Positions 9,844 through 19,611 of a stretch of 64,000 bases of DNA are shown here, piece by piece; positions within the stretch are counted from its first letter, which is position 1; every line of letters begins with the position of its first letter. Both the position numbers and the translations under genes were made by a program. Location: positions 107,501 to 171,500 of the forward strand of contig NZ_CP047652.1 of NCBI RefSeq assembly GCF_009906835.1, written 5' to 3'. Source of the DNA: Aristophania vespae (GTDB taxonomy: Bacteria > Pseudomonadota > Alphaproteobacteria > Acetobacterales > Acetobacteraceae). The notes under the pieces were generated by a model. It saw only the letters and a list, made by a program, of their open reading frames with translations, searched no databases and was not told the DNA's origin.

Positions 9844-10511
9844 TTAAAAGCTTTGTAGCGAAAATTCGGCACTTCTTCCATAGCTAAGACGGTCTAAAGG
9901 TGGCACTAAGTGTGCCAGCTCTGAAATTAAGGCCGGTTCTAGCGTGTTGTAAGAAGGTAGGTGAAAAAGGCAGCTCGTTTTGCCGATATGTTCGATAACA
10001 TGCCGGTTTTCAGGATTATCACCTTCATTAAAAACAAAGCCCAAAACGGCAATATTACGGCGTGAAAGGGCATCAATGCTCAAAAGAGTGTGATTAAGAG
10101 TGCCTAAATGAGGCCGTGCTACAAGCACAACGGGCAATTTTAACTGAGCGATAAGGTCAATCATGAGGAAGTCGGGTGTAATAGGCACCATCAAACCTCC
10201 AGCCCCTTCAATGATTAAAGGTGATTTTACATCAGGCAGAGTGAACTGCTTAATATTGATTGTAACGTTCTCTTTTTGTGCGGCCATAAGGGGGATAAGG
10301 GAGCTTTTAAGGCGTAATAAGGGGGGATGATGCGATCTGGAGATAACTCTGCCAGATGCTGTACCGTTGCCGTATCGCCCTGTTCTTCAGCTAGACCTGT
10401 TTGTAATGGTTTCCAGTAACAACCCTGCCATGCTTTTGTGAGAACAGCACTGATAAGAGTTTTCCCTACCCCTGTATCTGTTCCCGTAATGAAAACACCT
10501 TTAATGGGCAT
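9844..10511 (-). CDS. bioD: dethiobiotin synthetase BioD, split by a one-base frameshift
   Basis: BioD closes the ureido ring of dethiobiotin from 7,8-diaminopelargonate, CO2 and ATP. The frame opens at 10511 with the P-loop GTDTGVGKT (residues 9-17) and KPLQTG, but shifts at the run of five G (plus strand) at 10290-10294. The second part reads MAAQKENVTIN, then EGAGGLMVP and the LVARPHLGTLNHTLLS region. Adding one base to the run gives ALKAPLSPLMAAQKEN and a single 222-residue protein of normal BioD length. Its start overlaps the bioC stop as TAATG. It is last in bioA-bioF-hydrolase-bioC-bioD. A sequence error is more likely than a true mutation because all upstream genes are intact. Confidence 0.9.
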
Positions 10512-11308
10512 TATAATCTATCCTTGCGAAAAACGCCGAAAGCAATTTCATAGGTTATTTCGGTATGGTTCCTGTCAAAAAGAGTCATCGCACGTTGTAG
10601 AGCCGTAATTGAAACAGGCTTATGTTCTGGATGGGGTAGCGAGGCGCCAATATGCTTTAAATTGCGCAAAAATGCCAATGCCGAGGGCACTGGCTCTCTA
10701 ATGGTACAAAGCGTCCATTTTCCTACACCATTGCCAGGCCAATCATTTTCTAGAACTGCAAGGCTGGGATAATCAGGAATACCACATGCAGCATTAGCGT
10801 CGGTACAACTTTCCTGCCATTCTTTAAAGCTACCCTGGGCAATGGTTGACATAATAAGCAGTCCAGAGGGAGATAAAAGTCCCGATAAGCGCTTTAAGGC
10901 GGCGGGCCGGTCAGTGAACCACTGAATACATAAATTAGAGGCAATCAGGTCAAATTTTTCTTTTGAAGGAGGGGGAGGATCCAGTTTTTCTCCATCCATG
11001 AGGTGGAATTTGATTTTTAAGGATAAATCCTCTTCCTGTTTTATCTTACATTCAGCTCGCTGGAGCATTTGGGGAGCAAGATCGGAGAGAATAAAAGAAG
11101 ATTCAGGATAAAGCTTTATAAGTTTTTGACTTAGATGTCCCGTACCACATCCTATTTCCAGAATTGAATGAGGCTTATGGTCTGCACTCTGTCCATTAAT
11201 GAGCAGGGCTAGATGGTGAGCGCTTTCTCTCTGTAAATAGGAGGCTGAGTCATAATGGTCAGCTTTATTAAAATGTTGGGTGATAATCTTTTTACGTGAG
11301 GGCCTCAT
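10511..11308 (-). CDS. bioC: malonyl-ACP O-methyltransferase BioC
   Basis: A 265-residue class I SAM-dependent methyltransferase. BioC methylates malonyl-ACP so that the fatty acid machinery can extend it to pimeloyl-ACP methyl ester, the entry step of biotin synthesis. The SAM-binding motif I is ILEIGCGTGHLSQ, followed by SDLAPQML and the FDLIASNLCIQWF motif typical of BioC. The N-terminal F-N-AD-YD-A-LQR pattern is also characteristic. It overlaps the upstream hydrolase gene by four bases and the downstream bioD by one, as part of one operon. Confidence 0.92.
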   Translation of the reverse strand: MRPSRKKIITQHFNKADHYDSASYLQRESAHHLALLINGQSADHKPHSILEIGCGTGHLSQKLIKLYPESSFILSDLAPQMLQRAECKIKQEEDLSLKIKFHLMDGEKLDPPPPSKEKFDLIASNLCIQWFTDRPAALKRLSGLLSPSGLLIMSTIAQGSFKEWQESCTDANAACGIPDYPSLAVLENDWPGNGVGKWTLCTIREPVPSALAFLRNLKHIGASLPHPEHKPVSITALQRAMTLFDRNHTEITYEIAFGVFRKDRL

Positions 11309-11943
11309 AGGTCATTGGCTATATCACGAATGAGCCTTGCAGCTCTAGTGCTATGGGTTTGGGGTAATAAATGTCCGCCCTGCCAAATTTCCTGCAAGGA
11401 GCAGGGGTGTTGAAGTCCCTTCTGAGAAGGGAGCAAAGGGTCAGTGCTTCCTACGATATTAACGAGTAATTTATCCCAGCCCAGTAGCGATAAACGGGCA
11501 TCTTCATCTATAAGATGCTGTAAGCCTGCTATTAGGCGTTCCTGGTTAAAATGGGCTGGTAATGCAGGTGGGTCTTCTCCGCAAAGGCGACGAAAAGAGG
11601 AGATTACATCCTCTGGATTTTGTGAGAGTTTGGTCATCATACGCTCTAAAACGCGTGCGGTAATTCCTTCAGGATAAGAAATATCGCTGCTAAAGCGTGC
11701 AAATCCATTAAAAGAAATAAGCCCTACGCAGCGTGATAAATCTCTTTTTAAAAGGTTCATGACCCCCGCGGAGTGGCCTATGGCAATATAGGGACTTTGG
11801 GGCAGCTTACAGGAAGGGGAGGCCCCAAAATATCCTGCTTCTTCATAATGGCAGGAAAATTCTGCTAGATTTTTTATAACTGGCTGCCAGAAGGATTGGT
11901 CATAACTCCAACCATGAGCAAAATATAGCAATGGTCTGGTCAT
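11305..11943 (-). CDS. alpha/beta hydrolase, probable pimeloyl-ACP methyl ester esterase
   Basis: A 212-residue alpha/beta hydrolase lying between bioF and bioC with four-base overlaps on both sides. It has the oxyanion region FAHGW, a nucleophile elbow GHSAG, an acid in VGSTDPLLP and the catalytic histidine in GGHLLP. In biotin pathways that start with BioC, an esterase is needed to remove the methyl group from pimeloyl-ACP methyl ester; BioH, BioG, BioK and BioJ are known non-homologous or distant solutions. Position and fold suggest this role here. It resembles BioH in general architecture, but I cannot say which named type it belongs to, so I give no symbol. Confidence 0.8.
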   Translation of the reverse strand: MTRPLLYFAHGWSYDQSFWQPVIKNLAEFSCHYEEAGYFGASPSCKLPQSPYIAIGHSAGVMNLLKRDLSRCVGLISFNGFARFSSDISYPEGITARVLERMMTKLSQNPEDVISSFRRLCGEDPPALPAHFNQERLIAGLQHLIDEDARLSLLGWDKLLVNIVGSTDPLLPSQKGLQHPCSLQEIWQGGHLLPQTHSTRAARLIRDIANDL

Positions 11944-13130
11944 GATATATTATTTTCCAAAGATATTTTAAGCGCTTTTATAAAATGGGTTACGTCCTGC
12001 TGCGTATGGTCGGCATTAAGAGTTACGCGTAATCTGGATGTGTTTTGTGGGACTGTCGGAGGGCGGATAGCACCACAAAAGAAACCTTGCTCTTTCAATG
12101 ATTGTGCAACAATAAGAGTTTTTTCGGCACTGCCAATATGAATAGGAATGATTTGAGTTGAAGATGGTTCTGTTACAAAACCAAGTTTAGCTATTTCTTT
12201 TCGTAGGAATGAAGCTTTTTCCTGAATGGCTGCGCGTTCTGGCTCCATGTCTGGCATTAAATCCAGAGCAGCATCAAGAGCGCCCAGAACAGGAGGGGGA
12301 AGAGCGGTACTATAAATAAAACCAGACGCAAAATTTACCAAAAAATCACATAATTTTTGTGATCCCGTGATAAAAGCACCCATACCCCCTAGTGCCTTAC
12401 TCGCCGTGCTCATGGTAATATCAGCCAAGCCTTGGCTTAAGCCTCTGCCTTCCTTTCCTAAGATACCGGTTGCGTGGGCTTCATCAATATAAAGGGCGGC
12501 ATCAAATTTATCTGCTAAATAACGCAAAGCAGGAATATCGGCACGATCTCCATCCATTGAAAAGACACTTTCAGTGACAATAAATTTCAGGCCAGCCTGA
12601 TGAGAGTGCCGCTTTAAGAGCGTTTCAAGGTGGGCAAGGTCATTATGCCGATAACGATTTTGTCTTATGCCTGCGGCAGCACACCCTATATGCAAGCTCG
12701 CATGATTGAGTTTATCCGTAAAAAACAAGGCATCTTGGCCTGTTTCTTGCTGGGATAGAAGATTTAAGGCGGGAATGAGTGAGGCATTTGCCTGCCAACC
12801 ACTCGCAAATAACAAGGCTGCTTCACTATATTTAAAGCGGGCTAATTTTTCTTCTACAAGCTTATGAAGCTCTAATGTTCCATTAACCAGGCGAGAAGCA
12901 CAACTTCCTGTGCCATATTTTTCTGCCCAGGATGCTGCTCTTGTGCGTAATAAGGGGTGATGTGACAAAGCTAAATAATCATTAGAAGCAAAATCTAATA
13001 TCCATTGGCCATTATGGAAAAGCTTGCCCTCTTGCCTCTGAATAGCATGTAACTGGCGAAAATTATGATTGGATCGTCGTTTATTTAGAGCTTTTTCTAA
13101 GATTGTCTCTAATCGAGATTGTGACGTCAT
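11940..13130 (-). CDS. bioF: 8-amino-7-oxononanoate synthase BioF
   Basis: A 396-residue PLP enzyme of the alpha-oxoamine synthase family. It condenses pimeloyl-ACP with alanine to give 8-amino-7-oxononanoate. Family marks are FASNDYLALSHHP near residue 48, GTGSCASRLVNGT, YIDEAHATGILG and the PLP-lysine segment STASKALGGMG. Length matches the family. The ATG overlaps the bioA stop by four bases, and its own stop overlaps the next gene by four, so the operon is translationally coupled throughout. Confidence 0.95.
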   Translation of the reverse strand: MTSQSRLETILEKALNKRRSNHNFRQLHAIQRQEGKLFHNGQWILDFASNDYLALSHHPLLRTRAASWAEKYGTGSCASRLVNGTLELHKLVEEKLARFKYSEAALLFASGWQANASLIPALNLLSQQETGQDALFFTDKLNHASLHIGCAAAGIRQNRYRHNDLAHLETLLKRHSHQAGLKFIVTESVFSMDGDRADIPALRYLADKFDAALYIDEAHATGILGKEGRGLSQGLADITMSTASKALGGMGAFITGSQKLCDFLVNFASGFIYSTALPPPVLGALDAALDLMPDMEPERAAIQEKASFLRKEIAKLGFVTEPSSTQIIPIHIGSAEKTLIVAQSLKEQGFFCGAIRPPTVPQNTSRLRVTLNADHTQQDVTHFIKALKISLENNIS

Positions 13131-14410
13131 AGTAAATTTGTTTCAAGAACATCATAAATAGCTGAAGTAAGCATAGAGAGTTCGTCTGTTTTAATTGTAA
13201 AGGCTGGCGTGAGGTAAATAATGTTGCGAAACGGACGAATCCAGACATTTTTTTCTATAAAAGCCTTATTGAGGCGTGCACTATCCTTAATGGCGTCAAG
13301 TTCTACAACGCCTATGGCACCTTTTACACGCACATCCTTTACGTGCGGGAGAGCTCGGCACGGCTCAAGCTCTTTTAGAAGCTGTTTTTCAATGTGCTGG
13401 ACCTGCTGAAGGCGAGGTTCTTTTTCAAACAGATCAAGAGAAGCGTTAGCAACAGCGCAGGCTAATGGATTGGCCATAAAGGTTGGACCATGCATCAAAG
13501 CATGGTTAGGATTGTCTGATAGAAAAGTCTGATAAACATGTTCCCGTGCTATAGTCGCTGCCAGGGGCATGGTTCCACCTGTAAGGGCTTTTGACAGGGC
13601 AATAATATCAGGCACAATATTAGCTTGTTCATATGCAAACATTGTTCCTGTGCGGCCAAAGCCTGTAAAAACTTCATCTAAAATAAGTAAAATGCCAAAC
13701 TCATCGCATAAATTGCGCAAGTTTTTTAAAATTTCTGCATCATGAAAGATCATGCCGCCTGCACCTTGCACCAAAGGTTCTATAATCATGGCAGCAATCT
13801 GAGTAGAGTCTTTTTCTAACAACATTCTCAAATTTTTAAGGTCGGCAGAGGTTTTAGGAATATCAGCCAAAACCTGCTTCGGTAAAGTTTGCCCAAAAAG
13901 AGAATGCATACCTTCTTCGGGATCACAAATAGACATCATCATTAATGTGTCTCCATGATACCCACCCCTGAAAGAAAGGAGCTTAGAGCGTGTTTTTTCT
14001 CCCCTGTTTAAATGAAATTGCAAGGCAATCTTGGCCGCGACTTCCATGGCGACAGAACCAGAGTCAGTGAAAAAAACGTGGTTCAGATCACCTGGTAAAA
14101 TTTGTGAAAGTCGTTCTGATAATCGTGCCGCTGGCTCATGGATCATCCCTCCGAACATAATGTGCGGCATTTTTTGCGCTTGTTCGATGAGGGCGGCCTG
14201 TAAGTGGGGGTGGTTATAGCCATGACAGGCTGTCCACCACGAAGCTATGCCGTCGATTAGTTTTTGACTGTTAGAAAGTGTAATAGTACTGTCTTTTGTA
14301 GATACTGCCTCAGCCGGATAAGGAGCTGTTTTCATCTGGCAGTAAGGAAGCCATAAATGAGGTAAAGAAGCCGCTTTGAGCCGTGAGGAAGGAGGTGCAG
14401 TAAAAGACAT
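13127..14410 (-). CDS. bioA: adenosylmethionine-8-amino-7-oxononanoate aminotransferase BioA
   Basis: A 427-residue class III aminotransferase that makes 7,8-diaminopelargonate, with S-adenosylmethionine as the usual amino donor. Characteristic segments are WLPYCQMK near the N-terminus, SWWTACHGYNHP, the PLP-binding DEVFTGFGRTG and the lysine segment ALSKALTGG. It is the first gene of the minus-strand bio operon. bioB is not in the window. The 230-base gap to the divergent lipoprotein gene should hold the operon promoter, but I saw no convincing BirA or BioR operator next to bioA. Confidence 0.95.
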   Translation of the reverse strand: MSFTAPPSSRLKAASLPHLWLPYCQMKTAPYPAEAVSTKDSTITLSNSQKLIDGIASWWTACHGYNHPHLQAALIEQAQKMPHIMFGGMIHEPAARLSERLSQILPGDLNHVFFTDSGSVAMEVAAKIALQFHLNRGEKTRSKLLSFRGGYHGDTLMMMSICDPEEGMHSLFGQTLPKQVLADIPKTSADLKNLRMLLEKDSTQIAAMIIEPLVQGAGGMIFHDAEILKNLRNLCDEFGILLILDEVFTGFGRTGTMFAYEQANIVPDIIALSKALTGGTMPLAATIAREHVYQTFLSDNPNHALMHGPTFMANPLACAVANASLDLFEKEPRLQQVQHIEKQLLKELEPCRALPHVKDVRVKGAIGVVELDAIKDSARLNKAFIEKNVWIRPFRNIIYLTPAFTIKTDELSMLTSAIYDVLETNLL

Positions 14411-14599
14411 AATTGTTATTTACGCGTATTCATTCACGTTCTGCAAGGCTGGCTATATTAACAAAATGCTTTCTAAATCATGACAAAATATATAATTGCC
14501 TTTTTATGCTTCGACATTATGTCTCTGACTTAATAATGGCCCTGCTTAGAAAGGTTCAGGAAGTAAGGTTGATAGGGCCTTTGCGAGTCATGTCGTATC

Positions 14600-14605
14600 T
14601 ATAAT
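14600..14605 (+). promoter_or_regulatory. candidate -10 element of the lipoprotein gene
   Basis: A perfect TATAAT lies 35 bases before the ATG at 14640. No well-spaced -35 box is evident (TTGCGA at 14581 is only 13 bases upstream), so the promoter call is tentative. Confidence 0.35.
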
Positions 14606-14639
14606 CAAACGGTGTAGTTGCCGTGATAGGGGTTAAAAG

Positions 14640-15161
14640 ATGACTAAGAAAATTGGGTTTGCAGCGTTCGGCTTGACATCTTTGCTGGCTTTGGCTGCCT
14701 GTCAGACACCAGGTGTAGAGTCACGCCCTGATGTTTATGGCCAATCACAAGTAAATACTGTGCAACGTGGACGTGTTGTCACAATTATTTCTGTTTCGCC
14801 AACACGCATTAACGTTGACAATAGCGCTAGCAAGAAAACCGCACAAATCGCCGGTGGCATTTTGGGAGCTGCTCTCGGTAGTGGGCTTGCTTCTGGTGTT
14901 GGTGGCTCAGGCTGGGGTGGCGGACTTGCAGCAGGTGCAGGCGGTGCCGCCGGGGGTGCACTCCTTGGAGGTGCAATTGCCGGTAATAATACTCTTGTCA
15001 ATGGCGTAACCGTTGCTTATCAGGACCGCGCTGGTGGCGAAGCTCTCATGAGCACACAAGTTGGCCGTGTTTGTGAATATAAAACTGGTTCAGCTTTGTT
15101 AGTGACTACAGCCAATAATGAGACACGTGTGCAGCCTAATGCAACTTGTTCCAAAAAATAA
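14640..15161 (+). CDS. glycine-zipper outer-membrane lipoprotein (SlyB/Pcp-like)
   Basis: A 173-residue lipoprotein. The signal peptide ends in the lipobox LAAC with C21 as the lipidated residue. A central glycine- and alanine-rich stretch (about 66-108) fits the glycine-zipper 2TM family, members of which, such as SlyB, sit in the outer membrane and support envelope integrity. The upstream region TVQRGRVVTIISVSPTRI resembles the usual lead-in of this family. It is followed after 28 bases by a coiled-coil exported protein, and the two may be co-transcribed. It is divergent from bioA. Confidence 0.85.
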   Translation: MTKKIGFAAFGLTSLLALAACQTPGVESRPDVYGQSQVNTVQRGRVVTIISVSPTRINVDNSASKKTAQIAGGILGAALGSGLASGVGGSGWGGGLAAGAGGAAGGALLGGAIAGNNTLVNGVTVAYQDRAGGEALMSTQVGRVCEYKTGSALLVTTANNETRVQPNATCSKK

Positions 15162-15189
15162 TATTTTTTCGTTAAGGAGCATATAAAGA

Positions 15190-15759
15190 GTGTTAAAGAA
15201 AATTGGCTTTAATTCGCTTTTGGCTGGATGCTTCTGTGGAGCTGTTCTGTGGGAAGGGCAAGCCCTTCCCGCTTTTGCTCAAACAGCAGATGATCAAATA
15301 GAAGCTTTAGGCCATGTGCAGGATGCTCAAGATGCTCAGCGTCTAGCGGTACAGCGTGCTCAGCAAGAAGCACATGCAAAATCTCAAGCTCGGATAGCCG
15401 CGCGCCAGCGTGCTGCACAGCAGGCAGCTAGAGCGCGTGCTGCTGCCAGAGAGAAGCAGGCTCGGGTGGCTGAGCAAGAAAAAACGCTGGATCGCCAGGC
15501 TAAGCGCGAATATGAACAGGCGTTACGTGAAATAGAAATTGAAAAAAAACGTGCTCATCTTGAGCTGGATATAGCTAAAGCAAAACACTCCGAAGATTAC
15601 GTTAAAGCCGATTTAGACAAAAAGCGTTCTGAAACTGATTCTGTCTCTGCTCGAAGTGAGGCAGTGCGAAGTTTATCTTCTGGCGGACAGCATTTATTAG
15701 AAGATGCCGGGAAGGCCACAAAAATGAGCCAGCGTCATTGGTGGGAATCAAAAGATTAA
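15190..15759 (+). CDS. exported alanine/arginine-rich coiled-coil protein (DUF5384-like)
   Basis: A 189-residue protein with a signal peptide ending near AFAQ (residue 31). A long charged region (about 45-150), rich in A, R, Q, E and K, is predicted to form a continuous coiled coil. It ends in an unusual RHWWESKD. The GTG start is supported by AAGGAG ten bases upstream. Proteins of this build are common in acetic acid bacteria and I believe they are grouped as DUF5384; no function is known to me. Predicted location is periplasmic. It probably forms a unit with the lipoprotein gene ahead, ended by the terminator at 15838. Confidence 0.75.
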   Translation: MLKKIGFNSLLAGCFCGAVLWEGQALPAFAQTADDQIEALGHVQDAQDAQRLAVQRAQQEAHAKSQARIAARQRAAQQAARARAAAREKQARVAEQEKTLDRQAKREYEQALREIEIEKKRAHLELDIAKAKHSEDYVKADLDKKRSETDSVSARSEAVRSLSSGGQHLLEDAGKATKMSQRHWWESKD

Positions 15760-15837
15760 GTGCCTCGATGGATTAATTCTAACATTTTTTTTAAATTTGT
15801 GTTAGAAGATAGCTGATAGATTATAAGAGCATCTTAC

Positions 15838-15873
15838 AAATAAGGGCATACGTTAGCGTTGTCCTTATTTTTG
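15838..15873 (+). terminator. terminator after the coiled-coil protein gene
   Basis: AAATAAGGGCA pairs with TGTCCTTATTT, including one G-T pair, and the stem runs into a T-rich tail. It separates the 15190 gene from the autotransporter gene. Confidence 0.65.
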
Positions 15874-15950
15874 CCAAAAATGTCTCTTATTTTATTGCTA
15901 GAGTATTTTATTCACAGTTTTTAAACTTCCATTGTCGTGTGAGGGAATTG

Positions 15951-18900
15951 GTGCGTTCTTTTACTGCAAATCAATCTTTTGCCGAGAAAGTTGATAGCTC
16001 TACTGCTTTTGTAGAGAAGAAACTTTTAGGGATTAGAGTTAAAAATAGATGTGCCAATATTCTTTCTGCCTTTTTATTAGGCGGGACGTCTCTGGTTGCT
16101 GTCGGCGGTGCATCTTCTGCTATTGCAGCAGATAATGACCCAGCTGATGGCAGTCAGGCCCCTTTGTACTTTTATGTACCTAAGGGTGAAACAGGGTCTA
16201 CAGAAGAAGAAATGCGTACTCCTTCTGCTTTCGTGAAAGATGGTGAAGGTAATTTTGTTGTCTATTCAAATGTTAGACTGCAAGCATTAGATCCTAACGC
16301 AGTTTTCCCGGTTAATCCCAATGATAATCCTTCGCCTGGTGCTGCTTCCATTCAGGGAGGTACATTAACCATCGATGGTAGTCGTAATGTCGAGAATGGG
16401 GGAACAGGGAATATTGTCGCCGCAAACGGATACGTTGTGGTCGGGCGTGGTGAAGGGTCTGACGGTACTCTGGTCATTAAAGAACAAGCCAAACTTGTTG
16501 CCGGTTCTGCCCAGGCGAGTGATAAAGTGCCCAGTAGTGTGGGTATTGCTCAAGGTGGTGGCAGTAAAGGTAATATCAAAGTTGCTGGCGATGGTTCTGT
16601 TTTGCTGGCATATGGTCAAAATGGCGTTATTACTGTCGGTAACGGGGACCAGCAATATGGTCAGGGCACGGCAAACGGCCAGTTAAATGTCAGTGAAGGT
16701 GGCTTTGTTTATTCTGATCGTGTCGTAGCTGGTAACTATAGGCAGGGAACAGGTGTCATTAATGTTTCCGGCAAGGGTTCCATTTTAGCTGCAGGTGGAT
16801 ATACCATGCAGACACCTTCTGGACAGGCTACTCGTTTAACATCGAATTCTGGTTTGTGGGTTAATTCTGGTGGTAACGGGACCGTAAATGTCAGTGATAA
16901 CGGCGTTTTAGTTGTTCAGGGTCGCATACATTTTGGTGAAGAAGGTAAGAAAGATACAAATAAAGGGCGTGGTGAGCTCAATGTTAACGATAATGGTATT
17001 CTTTTTGTAGGTGACTTTGCTCTTCCTAAAACGGGTGATGCTTCTAAAGATGCGTCCTCTAAGGGATACCTTAATGGCATTGTTAGTGACGAGAAGGATT
17101 ATGCCTTTAATGTGAATGGCGGTGTAATAGTTGTTTCAGGTCCGCAACTGACAACTGACGTTGATATGAACTTGTCCAAAAAAGCGACAATAGATACAAA
17201 TACTGGAAATGCCTATTTCTCCGGTGTGTTAAAGGGTGATGGTACTCTTGTTAAGACAGGCAAGGGGACGTTAGTTTTAAGTAATGCTAACACCTATAAA
17301 GGCGACACAAAGGTTTACCAGGGGGAGCTCCAACTTAATGATGGAGGTTCTATCAATAATAGTAAAAATATTTATCTGGGATCATCTAATAAGCCGCAGG
17401 ATAAGTACACATCATCAATTCCAGGCCATGAACCTAATGACGGATCTAAACCAGCAAAAACTGGTCCAGTCCTAAAAGGGACATTAGTTCTTAATAAAAA
17501 AGAGAACGCAGTTTTAGATCAGACCATTTCGCACCTTAATGACTCTTATGATGATACCGATGGCGGTATTATTCAGCAGGGAACGGGCACGATCGTTCTG
17601 ACGGGTAATAATAGCTATCATGGTGATACCTTAGTCAATAACGGCACCCTCCGTATTGATGGTGATCAAACAAAAGCGACAGGAAATACTAACGTTGCCG
17701 GAGGGGCGACATTAGCAGGTAATGGCACACTGGGCGGTAATGTTACCGTTGCTGATAAAGCTGTTCTTGCCCCTGGGGCATCACCTACCGATAAAATGAA
17801 CGGTAAGCAGAGCAATTTAAAAATTAAAGGTAATTTGGCATTAAATAGTGGCTCAACGCTCCATATTAATGCTGGCCAGGGAAATACAACATTAGACGTT
17901 ATCGGTAAAAACGGTCAAAAGACAGGCCAGAAATATCAGCAAAGTGACAGCGTTACAGTTAACGGAAATGCTTCTATGCAAAATGGAAGCAAAGTTAACG
18001 TTGATATTGAGAGAGGTTCAAAGCTCCGTATTGGCCAGGCTTATCGCTTAATTTCGACAGATAAGGGTATTTCTGGTAATTTGGGCGAAGTCCAAACGAC
18101 TGTAAATAACGGTAACACCCCTTATGTCTTCCTGACGCCAAGCTTCTATTTTGTTGATGGTGCAGGTGTAGGAAGTAATACGGCTTTAGACTTCTCGTTA
18201 GAGCGTAATGACGTTAAATTTGAAAGTGTAGCACAAACTCACAATCAACATGAGGTGGGTGGAGCCCTTGATCGCCTACCAATTAGTTCTGATATTATTC
18301 AAGCAGTCAGTCAGGTGGCAACTAAGGACGAAGCACGGGCCGCACAAAAAGCCCTATCGGGTGAGTTACATGCGTCACTTCGTACTGCTTTAATTCAGGA
18401 TAGTTACTACCTTCGCGAAGCGGTAGTAAATCGTCTTGCTCAGTCCTTTTGTGACGATTCTGTAGCCAGCGCTTCAAATATCAGCACCGCTGATTTAAGA
18501 ACACACAGAAAAACCAATGGCCGCTGCATAAAAGATCGCCCTGTTCTTTGGGGTGAGGCTTATGGGAGCATGGGCAATAATTCCGGTGATGGTAATGCTT
18601 CTGGATTACATCACTCCACAGCAGGTTTCATTATGGGGTAGATGCTCCTATTTCTGACAGTGACTGGCGTGTTGGTGGTTTAGTAAGCTATGGCCGTTCC
18701 ATGTTTAATGTGAAAGGCGATAGTTCATCAGGAAACAGTAACAACATCTCTGTCGGTGTTTACACTGGGACCCATTGGAACAATCTCTTCTTACGTATGG
18801 GCGCCGACTATAGCTGGAATTTGATGACAACAAATCGTCGTCTTAATGTTGGCGGTTATGGAAGCCATCTTCACGGCAACTATAATGGCGGCACTGCGCA

Positions 18901-19366
18901 GGTTTTTGGTGAACTTGCTTACAGATTCCATTTAGATCGTTACTCTCAGATTGAGCCTTTCGCGAATGTTGCTTATGTCAATCTGCATACGAACCATTTC
19001 CGTGAAACGGGCGGTTTTGGTGGCCTCGAAGGGCATGGCACAAATACAGGTGTGACCTTTACAACATTTGGTCTGAGAGCTGCCACAAAAGTTATGGTCG
19101 GTGATACTATCGTGACGCCTTATGCTATGGTTGCATATCGACATGCCTTTGGCGGTTTACGTTCACGCTTCAAAAATAACTTTATTGAAGGTGGTGGAAC
19201 GATGGATATTCGTGGTGTTGCACTTTCTGAAGATGCTGCGGTTATGGATATCGGTTTCCGGGCCAAATTGGCGGATCAAATTGATGTAGGGCTCGCCTAT
19301 ATTGGTCAGTACGGCAACAGGTCGAATGATAGCGGTGCAAAAGCCGATATAAGGTTCCACTTCTAA
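15951..19366 (+). CDS. autotransporter (type V secretion), split by a one-base frameshift
   Basis: A predicted 1138-residue surface autotransporter. The long signal sequence ends with the hydrophobic ILSAFLLGGTSLVAVGGASSAIAA. The passenger is a glycine/asparagine-rich beta-helix with autotransporter-associated strand repeats, for example GTLVKTGKGTLVLSNANTY, GTGTIVLTGNNSYHGDT and GTLGGNVTVADKAVLAPG. The C-terminal barrel ends in ADIRFHF, with the terminal aromatic typical of these barrels. The frame breaks at the G4 run 18635-18638. One added G continues GFIMG into VDAPISDSDWRVGGLVSYGRSM, the start of the barrel. The GTG at 15951 is preferred over the GTG at 15939 because GAGGGA lies five bases ahead. 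The passenger's target is unknown. Confidence 0.88.
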
Positions 19367-19377
19367 GAACAGACGTT

Positions 19378-19410
19378 AAAGGCCTCCTTAAAAAGAGGCC
19401 TTTAATTTTT
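19378..19410 (+). terminator. terminator after the autotransporter gene
   Basis: AAAGGCCTC pairs with GAGGCCTTT and is followed by AATTTTT, 12 bases past the autotransporter stop codon. Confidence 0.8.
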
Positions 19411-19611
19411 GGTGGTAAGCCGTATGGAATTTTCATTAAGTGATGTATGGCAAAATCTGCCAATATAACCGATTGCATTAGTGAGTAGAGACTAATCCTA
19501 TAGATTAAGTGAAAGAACTGACTCGTAAATGATAACTGAGCCGTTTATTACGATGTCTTAAATAGGTTAAAGGCATCTTTTGGGGTGCAGTGGATGGTAT
19601 GAGGAGTTATC

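Noticed and set aside
14413-14604. A 63-codon open frame on the plus strand between bioA and the lipoprotein gene
   Set aside because: No ribosome-binding site, no family resemblance, and it lies in the divergent promoter region.
14595-14604. GTATCTATAA, one base off the BioR operator consensus
   Set aside because: It lies about 185 bases from bioA and overlaps the TATAAT of the lipoprotein gene, so it is better explained as part of that promoter. No bioR gene is in the window.
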